NCBI RefSeq assembly: GCF_027270315.1
Contig: NZ_CP114413.1
Location: 7,936,001 to 8,000,000, forward strand
Length of the DNA stretch: 64,000 nucleotides
Origin: Streptomyces cinnabarinus
GTDB lineage: Bacteria > Actinomycetota > Actinomycetes > Streptomycetales > Streptomycetaceae
Direction: 5' to 3'
In this document: positions 18,040 to 26,378 of the stretch, one piece after another
How positions within the stretch are numbered: the first letter of the stretch is position 1
How the letters are laid out: each line of letters opens with the position of its first letter
Position numbers and translations under genes: made by a program
The notes under the pieces: model-generated
The model's database searches: none
Seen by the model: the letters and a program-made list of their open reading frames with translations, nothing else
Told to the model about the DNA's origin: nothing

Positions 18040-19104
18040 ATGCGGGCAACGACACGACTGGCGGCGGCAGTTCTCGGACTGACCCTGGCGGCGGGATGCA
18101 GCACCGGAGGAACCGCCGACAAGGCAGGTGGCGTCGAGCCCGTGACGCTCACGATCGGCACCGCCGAGCAGTCGGACGCCCCCGTCAGCGGGCAGCTCAA
18201 GGAGTTCGTCCGCCAGGTGGACCGCCGCTCGCACGGCGCCCTGCGCATCCGGGCGGTCTGGGAGGCGCAGGACCCGCCCGGCGACGACTGGGACCAGCAG
18301 GCGCTGCGGCGGGTGGTGCGGGGCCGTCTCGACGCGGGAGTGATCCCGGCCCGCAGCTGGGACACGGAGGGTGTCACCAGCCTGCGGGCCCTCCAGGCGC
18401 CCTTCCTCGTGACCTCGGACGCGCTGGTCGAGCGGGTCGTGACGGACCCGCTCGCCGAGGACATGATGTCCGGTCTTGAGCGCCTGGGCGTGGTCGGTCT
18501 CGCCCTGCTGCCCGAGGGGCTCCGCCACCCGTTCGCCTACCACCGACCGCTGCGCGGCCCGGACGACTACCGCGGGGCCGCCGTCCGCGTACCGCGCTCC
18601 CAGGTCACCCACGACCTGTTCGAGGCCCTGGGCGCGTTCCCGGACGACTATCCGGCAGACGCCTTCGGTGACGCCGTGGACGCCGGAATCCTCGACGCCG
18701 CGGAGTCGGCCTTCGCCTGGAGCGGCAACCTGCACACCCCGACGATCGCCACGGGCAACGTGACGTACTTCCCCAAGGTGAACGTCATCGCCGTCAACCG
18801 GGCCGTGTGGCAGGGCCTCACGGACGGCCAGCGCTCCACGCTGCGCCAGGCGGCCGCCGCCGCCCGGGACTGGGCGCTCGCCAACGCCCCTTCGGACGAT
18901 CGGGACGCCAGGACGCACTGCGCCGCCGGCGGCCGGGTCGTGCACGCGAGCCCGGCCCAACTCGCCGCGCTGGAGCGGGCCGTGGCACCCGTCTACGCCT
19001 CCCTCGAACGGGACGCGCGGACCAAGGAGTTCATCCGGCGCATCCGCACCCTCAAGAAATCCCTCCCCGCGGCGGACCCGCCGGCGCCGTGCGGAGACCG
19101 ATGA
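18040..19104 (+). CDS. Second TRAP-type (DctP-like) substrate-binding lipoprotein
   Basis: A 354-residue lipoprotein with signal peptide and lipobox (LTLAAGC). The DctP-like body includes QLKEFVRQVDRRSHGALRIRAVWE, QQALRRVVRGRLDAGVIPA, LLPEGLRHPFAYHRPLRGPDDYRGAAVRV and FPKVNVIAVNRAVW. It is a diverged paralogue of the product at 13317, sharing the same C-terminal helix ending (RTKEFIRRIRTLKKSLP versus RTKSFIAEIERLKARLP). A GGAAGGA RBS precedes the ATG at 18040. It is probably co-transcribed with the BMP gene 28 bp upstream. No TRAP permease genes are present. Confidence 0.8.
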   Translation: MRATTRLAAAVLGLTLAAGCSTGGTADKAGGVEPVTLTIGTAEQSDAPVSGQLKEFVRQVDRRSHGALRIRAVWEAQDPPGDDWDQQALRRVVRGRLDAGVIPARSWDTEGVTSLRALQAPFLVTSDALVERVVTDPLAEDMMSGLERLGVVGLALLPEGLRHPFAYHRPLRGPDDYRGAAVRVPRSQVTHDLFEALGAFPDDYPADAFGDAVDAGILDAAESAFAWSGNLHTPTIATGNVTYFPKVNVIAVNRAVWQGLTDGQRSTLRQAAAAARDWALANAPSDDRDARTHCAAGGRVVHASPAQLAALERAVAPVYASLERDARTKEFIRRIRTLKKSLPAADPPAPCGDR

Positions 19105-19217
19105 CCGCTCAGCGGGCCGTCGGCATGCAGACCCGCGCGAACACTGCCGGGAACCGGCAATGCGCGGACGGCGACCGGCCGTGCAGCATGGCTCGCACCG
19201 ACAAGGGGGGCGGGACC

Positions 19218-19709
19218 ATGCGGATGCGGACGCTTGTGATGGCCACCATCGGTCTGCCCACCATCGTGCTGACGGCCGCCGTCGTCATGCTCGTGTGCTT
19301 CTGGCTGCTGGTCGCCGTACGGCTCACCGCCGTCGGCACCTTCGACGAGGACGCGGACCTGGGCCCCTGGGGGATGGGCGGCGTCCCCGTGGCGGTCGCC
19401 CTGTCCCTGCTGACGTCGGTGGCCTGGTTCCTCAGCGTCGGCGGCACCCTCGCGCTGGCCGCACTCGCGCTGCCGGACCTCGCCGCCGGACTGCTGCGCC
19501 TGGCCGTGCCGGTCGGCGCGCTCCTCGTCGCCTGGCGGCTGACCTGCCTGTTCGTACGGCCGCTGCACCGCCTCTTCCCGGACGAACGCGGCCCTTCGCG
19601 GCCCGGCGGCCCGCCCGCCCTCCCGGAGTTGACGGAAGGGCGGGCCGGAAGAGTGCTCCGGCCCGCCCCGGATGCTGCTCCCGGTGGTCAGCCCCAGATG
19701 CTGCCGTAG
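19218..19709 (+). CDS. Small membrane protein, function unknown; 3' end reads through a terminator
   Basis: A 163-residue protein with about three hydrophobic segments (TIVLTAAVVMLVCFWLLV, VAVALSLLTSVAWFLS, LALAALALPDLAAG). AAGGGGGG precedes the ATG at 19218. The last 25-30 codons pass through a strong terminator hairpin (19638-19668) and overlap the 3' end of the convergent ricin-domain gene by 22 bp. The natural stop may therefore have been lost. It follows the lipoprotein operon and could belong to it. No family recognised. Confidence 0.55.
   Translation: MRMRTLVMATIGLPTIVLTAAVVMLVCFWLLVAVRLTAVGTFDEDADLGPWGMGGVPVAVALSLLTSVAWFLSVGGTLALAALALPDLAAGLLRLAVPVGALLVAWRLTCLFVRPLHRLFPDERGPSRPGGPPALPELTEGRAGRVLRPAPDAAPGGQPQMLP
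19638..19668. terminator. Perfect 12-bp-stem terminator hairpin
   Basis: GGGCGGGCCGGA pairs perfectly with TCCGGCCCGCCC around a 7-nt loop. It lies just downstream of the minus-strand ricin-domain gene and inside the 3' end of the plus-strand membrane-protein ORF. It probably works in both directions. Confidence 0.75.
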
Positions 19710-20260
19710 TCGTACTGCCTGTGGTAGCGCGGCGTCCACAGGCTCGGATACGGCTCGGTGATGTTGCCGCACGCGCGCAGTTCCAGGGCGTTGCGGCGGC
19801 CGGTGTCGTGCAGGCACAGGCCGGACTGGGCCTCGACGATCTCCCAGTGGTCGTTGCCCCGGTCGACCCAGCGGAAGTGCTGGCCCGGTCCCTGGCAGTG
19901 GTTGGACACGACCGTCTTGTAGTAGTCGGGGCCGGGCGTGAGGTTGGCGCCGAGGCAGTACCTGCCCAGGGTGCCGATGAAGAACAGCCCCGGTGTGCCG
20001 GACTGCGTGAAGTAGAAGCGCTGGTGCAGCTTGCCGTTGCAGTCGTAGCGCTGGATGATCGCGCCCGGGTTGGTGGACCCGCCGCGCACGTCCATGCACT
20101 GCCAGGAGTACGAGGCGCGCATCTCGTAGATCGCGGCGTTGCGCAGTGAGGTCGTGTAACGGATGGGCGGGTCGGCGGCGTTGGCGGTGCCGGGCATGAG
20201 CACGGCCAGCAACGACACCAGGGCGGCGACGAGGAGTCCTGCGCGAGCGGTTCGGGCCAC
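19688..20260 (-). CDS. Secreted RICIN-type beta-trefoil (lectin-like) protein
   Basis: A 190-residue exported protein with a signal peptide ending ANAADPP. The mature region has the repeated Cys pairs and aromatic pattern of a carbohydrate-binding beta-trefoil: WQCMDVRGGSTNPGAIIQRYDCNG, HQRFYF, YCLGANLT, QHFRWVD, GLCLHDTG. No catalytic domain is attached. GAAGGA lies 8 nt before a GTG at 20260, which is preferred over an upstream in-frame start at 20296. Probably binds extracellular polysaccharide. Confidence 0.75.
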   Translation of the reverse strand: MARTARAGLLVAALVSLLAVLMPGTANAADPPIRYTTSLRNAAIYEMRASYSWQCMDVRGGSTNPGAIIQRYDCNGKLHQRFYFTQSGTPGLFFIGTLGRYCLGANLTPGPDYYKTVVSNHCQGPGQHFRWVDRGNDHWEIVEAQSGLCLHDTGRRNALELRACGNITEPYPSLWTPRYHRQYDYGSIWG

Positions 20261-20397
20261 TATGCGTTCCTTCTCTGTCCGATTTCCGACGTGCACCGTG
20301 ACACCCGGCGATGATCTGATGACTCGTCGCCACCGGTGCCGCCCCGAACGTAGCGGCGCAGGGGTGCGGGGCTGTACCGCTCGTTCAGGGGGGTTGT

Positions 20398-21564
20398 GTG
20401 CGAGGGAAGGGCGTGCAGGGGGAGGCGCGCGACGGTCTGGGATCGGGGCTCCACCGGGCCCAGGCGTTCATGATCCTTGCGACGGGCCTGTACCGGGCCA
20501 GTCATCTGGCCGCCGGGGTGGTCGCGGTGACCCAGCACCAGCAGGAGCGGCCCCTGGCGTGGGCGGTTCTCGGGATGGCGCTGGCGAGCAGTGCCGCGGT
20601 GTTCGGCACGGCTCGGGCGCGCGGCTGGTTCGGGACCGTACCGGCGGTGGCCGACGTGGTCGTGGTGGGCGGCGCGCTGCCCCTCGTCGCGGGTGCGGGC
20701 GACGCGACGACCGCCGAGGTGGCGTGGGTCATGGTGCTGGGCGGCTCCGCGAGCGCGGTGGCGGCGGTGGCGTTCACCCGGTGGCCGGCGGTGGTGGGCA
20801 CCGTGGCCGGGCTGTGCCTGGTGCACGCGGTCGGCTACCGGCTCACCGGCGCGGAGGCCGGGGTGGTGGCCGGCAGCCTCAACTCGATCGTCTCCTCCGC
20901 CGTACTCGCGGCCGTCTTCTGGTGGTACCTGCGCCGCCAGGGCTCGCTGCTGGACGCGGCGACCTCGCGGGCGCTCACGGCCGAGGCGCGGCGCGCCCGG
21001 CTGACCGAGCGGATGGCCCATCACCGGGCGCTGCACGACACCGTGCTGGCCACCCTGACGGCGATCGCGAGCGGCCGGGCGGAACCCGGGGCGGAGCCCG
21101 TGCGGGAACGGTGCGCCAGGGAGGCCGCGTATCTGCGGCGGCTCGTCCAGCACCAGTTCAACGGTGATCTCCCGCCGGGTACGGCGGCGGCGCTGGAGGG
21201 CGCCGTACGGTCGGCGGAGAGCCTCGGGCTGCGGGTCAGCGCCCAGTATCACGCGGTGCCGGAGATACCGGACCATGCCGCTTGCGCCATCGTCGGCGCG
21301 ACGACGGAGGCGCTGAACAACGTGCTGCGCCACTCCGGGGCGTCGCACGCGTACGTCACCGTGACGGGGCGGCCGGAGGGGGAGGGCCGCTCGCTCGTGG
21401 TGACCGTTGTCGACCGGGGTGTGGGCTTTGCCCCAGAGGCCGTGGAGAAAGGTTTCGGGCTGCGGTGTTCGGTGCAGGGGCGGATGCGGGAAGCGGGCGG
21501 AGCAGCGGACGTGGACAGCGCGCCGGGGGAGGGAACGCGGGTGGAGCTGCGGTGGCCGGCGTGA
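20398..21564 (+). CDS. Membrane sensor histidine kinase
   Basis: A 388-residue kinase with about five transmembrane segments (about 20-180). A compact phospho-acceptor region MAHHRALHDTVLATL (about 205-220) resembles the HxxxHD-type box of DegS/NarX relatives. The ATPase domain is intact: EALNNVLRHSGASHAYV, VDRGVGF, GFGLRCSV and GEGTRVEL. The GTG at 20398 is preceded by AGGGGGG. It overlaps the response-regulator gene by 4 bp (GTGA) and forms a complete two-component system. Confidence 0.85.
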   Translation: MRGKGVQGEARDGLGSGLHRAQAFMILATGLYRASHLAAGVVAVTQHQQERPLAWAVLGMALASSAAVFGTARARGWFGTVPAVADVVVVGGALPLVAGAGDATTAEVAWVMVLGGSASAVAAVAFTRWPAVVGTVAGLCLVHAVGYRLTGAEAGVVAGSLNSIVSSAVLAAVFWWYLRRQGSLLDAATSRALTAEARRARLTERMAHHRALHDTVLATLTAIASGRAEPGAEPVRERCAREAAYLRRLVQHQFNGDLPPGTAAALEGAVRSAESLGLRVSAQYHAVPEIPDHAACAIVGATTEALNNVLRHSGASHAYVTVTGRPEGEGRSLVVTVVDRGVGFAPEAVEKGFGLRCSVQGRMREAGGAADVDSAPGEGTRVELRWPA

Positions 21565-22187
21565 TCGACGTGGCCGTCGTCGACGACGACCGGATGCTGC
21601 TCGACGGGCTGCGGGCCTGGCTGGGCGACGCGTCGGGCCTGCGCCTCACCGCCACGGCCGGCACGGTCGACGGGCTGCTCGGCGCGGGGGCGCTCTTCGA
21701 CGTCGTCCTTCTCGACCTGATGCTGCGGGACGCGTCCGCACCGGCCGACAACATCGCGCGGCTGCGGGCGGCGGGCGCGCGGGTGCTGGTCATCAGCACG
21801 GTGGCGGACCGAGGGCAGATCGTCGGTGCCGTCGCCGCGGGCGCGGACGGCTATCTGACCAAGGACCACGACCTCCCGACCCTGGTGCGCGCCGTCGAGG
21901 AGGTCGCCGGGGGCGGCACGGCGCACTCGCCCGAGCTGGCCTTCGCCTGGGCCCACGACGACGGTTCGGCCCGCCCGCGTCTGTCGCCCAAGGAGACCGA
22001 GGTCCTGCTCGCCTACGCCTCCGGCCTCACCCTCAAGGCCACGGCCCGCCGCACCGGCATCAGCCCGCACACGGCCAAGTACTACCTGGACCGCGTCAAG
22101 GAGAAGTACCAGCAGATGGGCCGCCCCACCTTCACGAAGATCGACCTCGCCCACCGGGTCCAGGAGGACGGCTGGAACCGGGGGTGA
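21561..22187 (+). CDS. NarL/FixJ-family response regulator
   Basis: A 208-residue regulator. The receiver has VVDDDRML, an Asp in VVLLDLMLRD (about residue 54) and Lys in GYLTKDHD. The C-terminal LuxR-like HTH reads LSPKETEVLLAYASGLTLK and ISPHTAKYYLDRVKEKY. It is coupled to the upstream kinase by a GTGA overlap. Target genes unknown. Confidence 0.88.
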   Translation: MIDVAVVDDDRMLLDGLRAWLGDASGLRLTATAGTVDGLLGAGALFDVVLLDLMLRDASAPADNIARLRAAGARVLVISTVADRGQIVGAVAAGADGYLTKDHDLPTLVRAVEEVAGGGTAHSPELAFAWAHDDGSARPRLSPKETEVLLAYASGLTLKATARRTGISPHTAKYYLDRVKEKYQQMGRPTFTKIDLAHRVQEDGWNRG

Positions 22188-22189
22188 CG

Positions 22190-22365
22190 GGCGGGGGTGC
22201 CATGCCGCGCCCGCCGTACTGGACGCTCTCGTCCAACGGGACGTCACCGCTGGTCAGCCCCTCGAACATCAGGCCGGGCCGGTCGTACTCGTCCCCGATG
22301 AAGCCGTCCGCCGACACCGAGCTGTACATGACCACCTGTCGCTCTTGCGGGAAGCTGGGCGTCAC
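22190..22365 (-). pseudogene. Remnant of a dihydrofolate-reductase-family (RibD_C-like) gene
   Basis: The minus strand reads VVMYSSVSADGFIGDE, then DRPG and TSGDVPLDES. This matches the N-terminus of the DHFR/RibD_C family as I remember it. After about 40 family-like residues the reading becomes unrelated (VQYGGRGMAPPP) and runs into the 3' end of the convergent regulator gene. Only the first fifth of a normal gene remains, so the fragment is probably non-functional. Confidence 0.55.
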
Positions 22366-22814
22366 TGCTCGTCGAGGGACGCCTGGCGGGCGAGGAACTC
22401 CTCGAAGGCGGCCTTCTGCTTCGGGTCCATGAAGCCTTGGCGGACGTTGCGGGCCCGCTCGTCGAGCCAGTGGGCCTCTTCGGGGTGCAGCAGCTCGGCG
22501 ACCACCACGCCGTCGCGGACCACCGCCGTACGCCCGCCCGCGCGACGGCGGAAGAGCGTGAACGCCCCGAATGTCTCCGGGTGGGCCAGTTCGGGTTCCT
22601 CCCTCGTGGCCGGGTGCTCATAGGCCGTGGGCGCCCAGTGCTCCCAGAGCGCCAGCGTGGCCGCGGGCACCAGCACCGCGTACTCCGTGTCCCGGTCCCC
22701 CTCCCACACGAAGGTGACCGTGACCGGCTCGCCGACCGCTTCGGCCAGGCCGAGCACCCGCTCCACCTCGTCGTTGATCGGGTAACTCACCACGACGTCG
22801 ATCTGTATCCCCAT
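22362..22814 (-). CDS. Conserved hypothetical protein, 150 residues
   Basis: A soluble protein starting MGIQIDVVVSYP; the upstream in-frame ATG (22850) is less likely because the Arg-rich extension looks non-coding. Visible segments include VWEGDRDTEYAVLVP and a C-terminal charged helix (DPKQKAAFEEFLARQASLDEQ). No catalytic motif, signal peptide or TM segment is seen. Function unknown. It is divergent from the sigma/CAP fusion gene. The DHFR-family remnant abuts its 3' end. Confidence 0.6.
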   Translation of the reverse strand: MGIQIDVVVSYPINDEVERVLGLAEAVGEPVTVTFVWEGDRDTEYAVLVPAATLALWEHWAPTAYEHPATREEPELAHPETFGAFTLFRRRAGGRTAVVRDGVVVAELLHPEEAHWLDERARNVRQGFMDPKQKAAFEEFLARQASLDEQ

Positions 22815-22944
22815 GGCGCCCGAGGCTACTGGCCGCCTCCGCCGGAACATCTCCGGGACCAGTTTCTGTTATGGCACCCCCGGCCGAAGGTCTCCCCTTG
22901 TACCGGCGAAAGAATGCGGGAACCGGAAGGGGATGTGGTCAGAC

Positions 22945-24657
22945 ATGGCAGCAAGGGGAGAGCACGAGTACGCCGTGGTCGAGGCGGCTCAGCGGGGTGC
23001 CCTGTGGGCGCAGGACGAGCTGGTCGGCGCGTATCTGCCGCTCGTGTACAACATCGTGGGCCGGGCCCTGAACGGGCACGCCGACGTCGACGATGTCGTG
23101 CAGGAGACCATGCTGCGCGCACTGCGTGGCCTCGGTTCGCTGCATCACCCGGGCAACTTCCGGTCCTGGCTGGTGGCGATCGCGATGAACCAGATCCGCA
23201 CGTACCAGTTCCGGCAGCAGGTGGCACCGACGGGTTCGGAGCTCCAGGACGCCTATGACGTGGCCGACCCCGGTGCGGACTTCGTGGACCTGACGATCGT
23301 GCGGCTCGGTCTGGAGGGCCAGCGGCGTGAGGTGGCGGAGGCCACCCGCTGGCTGGACGGCGACGACCGGGTACTGCTGTCGCTGTGGTGGCTGGAGGCC
23401 GTCGGCGAGCTGAGCCGGGCCGAGGTGTCCGCGGCGCTGGAGGTGTCGCCGCAGCACACGGCCGTACGGGTGCAGCGGATGAAGGCCCAGCTGGAGACCG
23501 CCCGCCTGGTGGTGCGGGCGCTGTCCGCGACGCCGTTGTGCGATGGCCTCGACCAGCTGATCGGGAACTGGGACGGCCGTCCGTCGCCGCTGTGGCGCAA
23601 GCGCATCGCCCGGCACGCACGGGACTGTGTGGCGTGCTCGGGCCACCAGGCCGACCTGTTCCCGGCCGAGGGGCTGCTGGTGGGCCTGGGCCTGGTGCCC
23701 GTGGCCGCCGCGCTGACCGGTATGGCCGGGCTGACCGCCTTCCAGGGCGCCGATACCGCGACCGAGGCGGTGGCCTTCGGTGTGCCGGGGCAGCCGGACC
23801 ACGGGCATCCCATGGGTGCGGCGGAGCACGACTACGCACTCGGTCACCCGGAGTCCGGCACGGGAGCCGGAACGGGCGACCCCACGGCCGTACTCGCGCC
23901 CGTGCGCGCCGCACGTCCTCGTGGGTCTCGGCACGGTCACCGCAAACCGGGGCGAATAACCCAGCGCGGCCGCATCACCGGCGTGGCCGCCGCGGTCGCC
24001 GTACTGATCACGGGTGGCACCGTCGCGACCCTGAGCGTGCAGTCGGACGGGGAGGGCGACACGGTCCGGTCCGCCGCCGACACACCGTCCGGGACGCCGA
24101 CCCTGGACTCCTCCTCCGAGTCGCCCGCCTCCTCGGCGTCCGCGTCCCCGTCGGCCGGTGAGTCCTCCGCCAAGCCCCGCGCCAAGTCCCCGAAGCCCAA
24201 GCCGACACCGTCGCGTACGAAGCCGGCGGCGGAGCCGACGACATCCGCGCCCCGCCCGTCCACGACCCCCGCCGCGGCTCCCGCGGACACCTCGGCCGGC
24301 GCGCAGGTCCTGGCCCTCGTCAACACCGAGCGGGAGAAGGCCGGTTGCCGGCCCGTGACGCTCGACGCCCGACTCGCCCGTGCCGCCCAACTGCACAGCG
24401 AGGACATGTCGGCCAACCAGTACTTCGACCACACCAGCCAGGACGGCCGCACCTTCGCCGACCGGGCCGCCGCCCAGGGGCACCCGTCACCCGGGGCAGA
24501 GAACATCGCTCAGGGGCAGAGCACGCCGCAGGCCGTGATGGAGTCGTGGATGAACTCCCAGGGTCACCGGGAGAACATCCTCAACTGCGACCTGACCACC
24601 ATGGGCGTCGGCGTGGTCGACGACGACTGGACCTGGACCCAGGTGTTCGGCTTCTAG
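22945..24657 (+). CDS. ECF-type sigma factor fused to a zinc motif, TM segment and extracytoplasmic CAP domain
   Basis: A 570-residue fusion. Region 2 of a sigma-70 protein lies at about 20-95 (DVDDVVQETMLRALRGL) and region 4 at about 150-190 (SRAEVSAALEVSPQHTAVRVQRM). A HARDCVAC motif (HX3CX2C, about residue 222) resembles zinc anti-sigma domains. A predicted TM segment (about 345-365, GVAAAVAVLITGGTVATL) follows. A Ser/Pro/Lys linker leads to a CAP/SCP domain (about 452-570, VNTEREKAGC, HSEDM, FDHTSQDG, GHRENIL). The ATG at 22945 is preferred; one at 22933 sits directly on the RBS. Transcription-factor and extracellular parts lie in one chain. Confidence 0.78.
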   Translation: MAARGEHEYAVVEAAQRGALWAQDELVGAYLPLVYNIVGRALNGHADVDDVVQETMLRALRGLGSLHHPGNFRSWLVAIAMNQIRTYQFRQQVAPTGSELQDAYDVADPGADFVDLTIVRLGLEGQRREVAEATRWLDGDDRVLLSLWWLEAVGELSRAEVSAALEVSPQHTAVRVQRMKAQLETARLVVRALSATPLCDGLDQLIGNWDGRPSPLWRKRIARHARDCVACSGHQADLFPAEGLLVGLGLVPVAAALTGMAGLTAFQGADTATEAVAFGVPGQPDHGHPMGAAEHDYALGHPESGTGAGTGDPTAVLAPVRAARPRGSRHGHRKPGRITQRGRITGVAAAVAVLITGGTVATLSVQSDGEGDTVRSAADTPSGTPTLDSSSESPASSASASPSAGESSAKPRAKSPKPKPTPSRTKPAAEPTTSAPRPSTTPAAAPADTSAGAQVLALVNTEREKAGCRPVTLDARLARAAQLHSEDMSANQYFDHTSQDGRTFADRAAAQGHPSPGAENIAQGQSTPQAVMESWMNSQGHRENILNCDLTTMGVGVVDDDWTWTQVFGF

Positions 24658-24661
24658 CGGG

Positions 24662-26215
24662 TCAGGCGGTGACGGCGGCCGGGCGCGCCGGCTCGGATTC
24701 CTCGTCGCCCGATGCCGATGCCGATGCCGATGCCGATGCCGACGCCGTGGCCTGCGGAGCGGGCGCGTCCGTGCTGGGTGAGGAAGACCTGCGGCGCATC
24801 GCCAGACCGACCATGGCCACGCCGATGACCAGTGCGAACGCCATCCCGGCGAGGGCGAAGCTCAGCGTGTACTGGCTCTCGGCGGGGAGTGCGGGAGCCC
24901 CGGCGGGCAGGTTGTCGAGCGTCTTGGAGGCGAGCAGCGAGGTGATGACGGCGCTGCCGATCGCGCTGCCGGTGGAGCGGGAGATCGAGTTGATGCCGTT
25001 GGCGATGCCGGTCTGGTGGTGGGGGACGCCCGCCACGATCAGCGCGGGCATCGCGGCGTAGCCGAAGCTGATGGCGATGCCGACGACCATGCCGGCCAGG
25101 ATCACCGACGCGGTGGTGCCGTGGGCGAAGGTCAGCCAGGCGAAACCGACGACACCGAAGACGCCGCCGACGGCGAGCGTGAGACGCGCGCCGACGCGGC
25201 GCACCAGCACGCCTCCGAACTGGGCGGCGACGAGCGAGACGAGGGCGGAGGGCAGCAGGTAGACGACGGAGGCGCGCAGGACGGAGGCGCCGAAGCCGTA
25301 ACCGGCGATCTCCTCGGGCGTCTGGACGAGGTAGGAGACGCCGATGAACTGGGAGAACATGGCGAACCCGACGAGCAGCCCGGCGAGGTTGGTGAAGAGC
25401 ACCGGCCGGTGGACGAACATCTTCATGTCGACCAGGGGGTCGCTGACCCGGCGTTCGACGAGGACCCAGACGACGGTCGTGACGACGGCACCGGCGAACA
25501 GGGCGAGCGTGCGGGCCGAGGTCCAGCCCCAGGTGTGACCCTGGGAGACGGGCAGCAGGAACAGCACGAGCAGCAGGGCGAGACCGGTGGCGCCGAGCCA
25601 GTCGGTGCGCCCGCCGGTCCGGGTGCGGGGCGCGGGGACGGCCACCGCGACCGCGATGAGCGCGGCGACGGCGAGCGCGGCGGCCAGCCAGAAGACCTGG
25701 TGGTAGTCGGGGTTCCCGCCCTGGGTGAGCAGTCCGGCGCTCACCAGGGCCAGGCCGCTGCCGAACCCGAGGGTTCCGCTGACCAGAGCCATGGCGCCGG
25801 GCAGTCGCGCGGGCTCGATCTCCGCGCGCAGCACGGACAGCGCGAGCGGGAAGATCGCGGTGGCGGCGCCCTGCATCACGCGGGCCACGATGAGCCACAG
25901 CATGGAACTCGTGGTCGCGGCGAGCACGGATCCGGCGACCATCACCACCAGTACGGCGAGCAGGGTCGGCTTCGTGCCGTGCTGGTCGCCGAAACGGCCC
26001 AGCAGCGGCGTGAAGACCGCTGCCGACAGCAGCGTGGCGGTGGTGACCCAGCTGACCTGGGCCGTCGTGGCGCCGAGGTCGTTCTGGATGATGCCGAGGA
26101 TCGGGATGACCAGGGTCTGCATCATCGACACGACCATGGCGGCGAGTCCCAGCACCAGGACGAGACTGAGGCTGCCGGTGCGGCGCTCCGGCGCGGTGGC
26201 AAGGGAGGACTTCAC
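24662..26215 (-). CDS. MFS multidrug-type transporter, DHA2-like
   Basis: A 517-residue integral membrane protein with about 13-14 hydrophobic segments. It has the motif-A loop (LLGRFGDQHGTKPTLL) and the antiporter region typical of DHA2 exporters (VMQGAATAIFPLALSVLR, SGTLGFGSGLALVSAGLL). The GTG at 26215, preceded by GGAAAGAAG, is preferred over a longer ORF lacking a plausible RBS. The C-terminal tail is Ser/Ala-rich, encoded by a GATGCC hexamer repeat. It is divergent from a marR gene whose product probably represses it. Substrate unknown. Confidence 0.87.
   Translation of the reverse strand: MKSSLATAPERRTGSLSLVLVLGLAAMVVSMMQTLVIPILGIIQNDLGATTAQVSWVTTATLLSAAVFTPLLGRFGDQHGTKPTLLAVLVVMVAGSVLAATTSSMLWLIVARVMQGAATAIFPLALSVLRAEIEPARLPGAMALVSGTLGFGSGLALVSAGLLTQGGNPDYHQVFWLAAALAVAALIAVAVAVPAPRTRTGGRTDWLGATGLALLLVLFLLPVSQGHTWGWTSARTLALFAGAVVTTVVWVLVERRVSDPLVDMKMFVHRPVLFTNLAGLLVGFAMFSQFIGVSYLVQTPEEIAGYGFGASVLRASVVYLLPSALVSLVAAQFGGVLVRRVGARLTLAVGGVFGVVGFAWLTFAHGTTASVILAGMVVGIAISFGYAAMPALIVAGVPHHQTGIANGINSISRSTGSAIGSAVITSLLASKTLDNLPAGAPALPAESQYTLSFALAGMAFALVIGVAMVGLAMRRRSSSPSTDAPAPQATASASASASASASGDEESEPARPAAVTA
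24711..24746. repeat. GATGCC hexanucleotide repeat (5 perfect units plus 1 variant)
   Basis: Tandem hexamers in the 3' end of the MFS gene encode an Ala-Ser run in the cytoplasmic tail. Slippage would keep the frame. A similar repeat (GATGCG) occurs in the beta-helix gene at 1635. Confidence 0.8.
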
Positions 26216-26298
26216 GGTCTTCTTTCCGGTGGAGGGGTGCCCGAAGGACGAAGGATGGCGGCATCGAAGGTCGAGGTGCCAAACCATTGAGATATTCG

Positions 26299-26356
26299 AT
26301 GCTTGAGGACATCAAACAATAAGCTCCTGGCGGATGTCAAAGTTTGAGGTACTCAA
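26299..26356. promoter_or_regulatory. MarR operator and divergent promoter region
   Basis: The region between the MFS and marR genes is unusually AT-rich for this genome. It contains TTGAG-GTA-CTCAA (26344-26356), a perfect 5-3-5 inverted repeat, and a near match TTGAG-GAC-ATCAA (26303-26315). A partial third copy, TTGAG-ATA-TTCGA, lies at about 26287. These are probably MarR binding sites controlling both genes. Confidence 0.6.
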
Positions 26357-26378
26357 GCTTTCGCGCTACCCTCGACGC

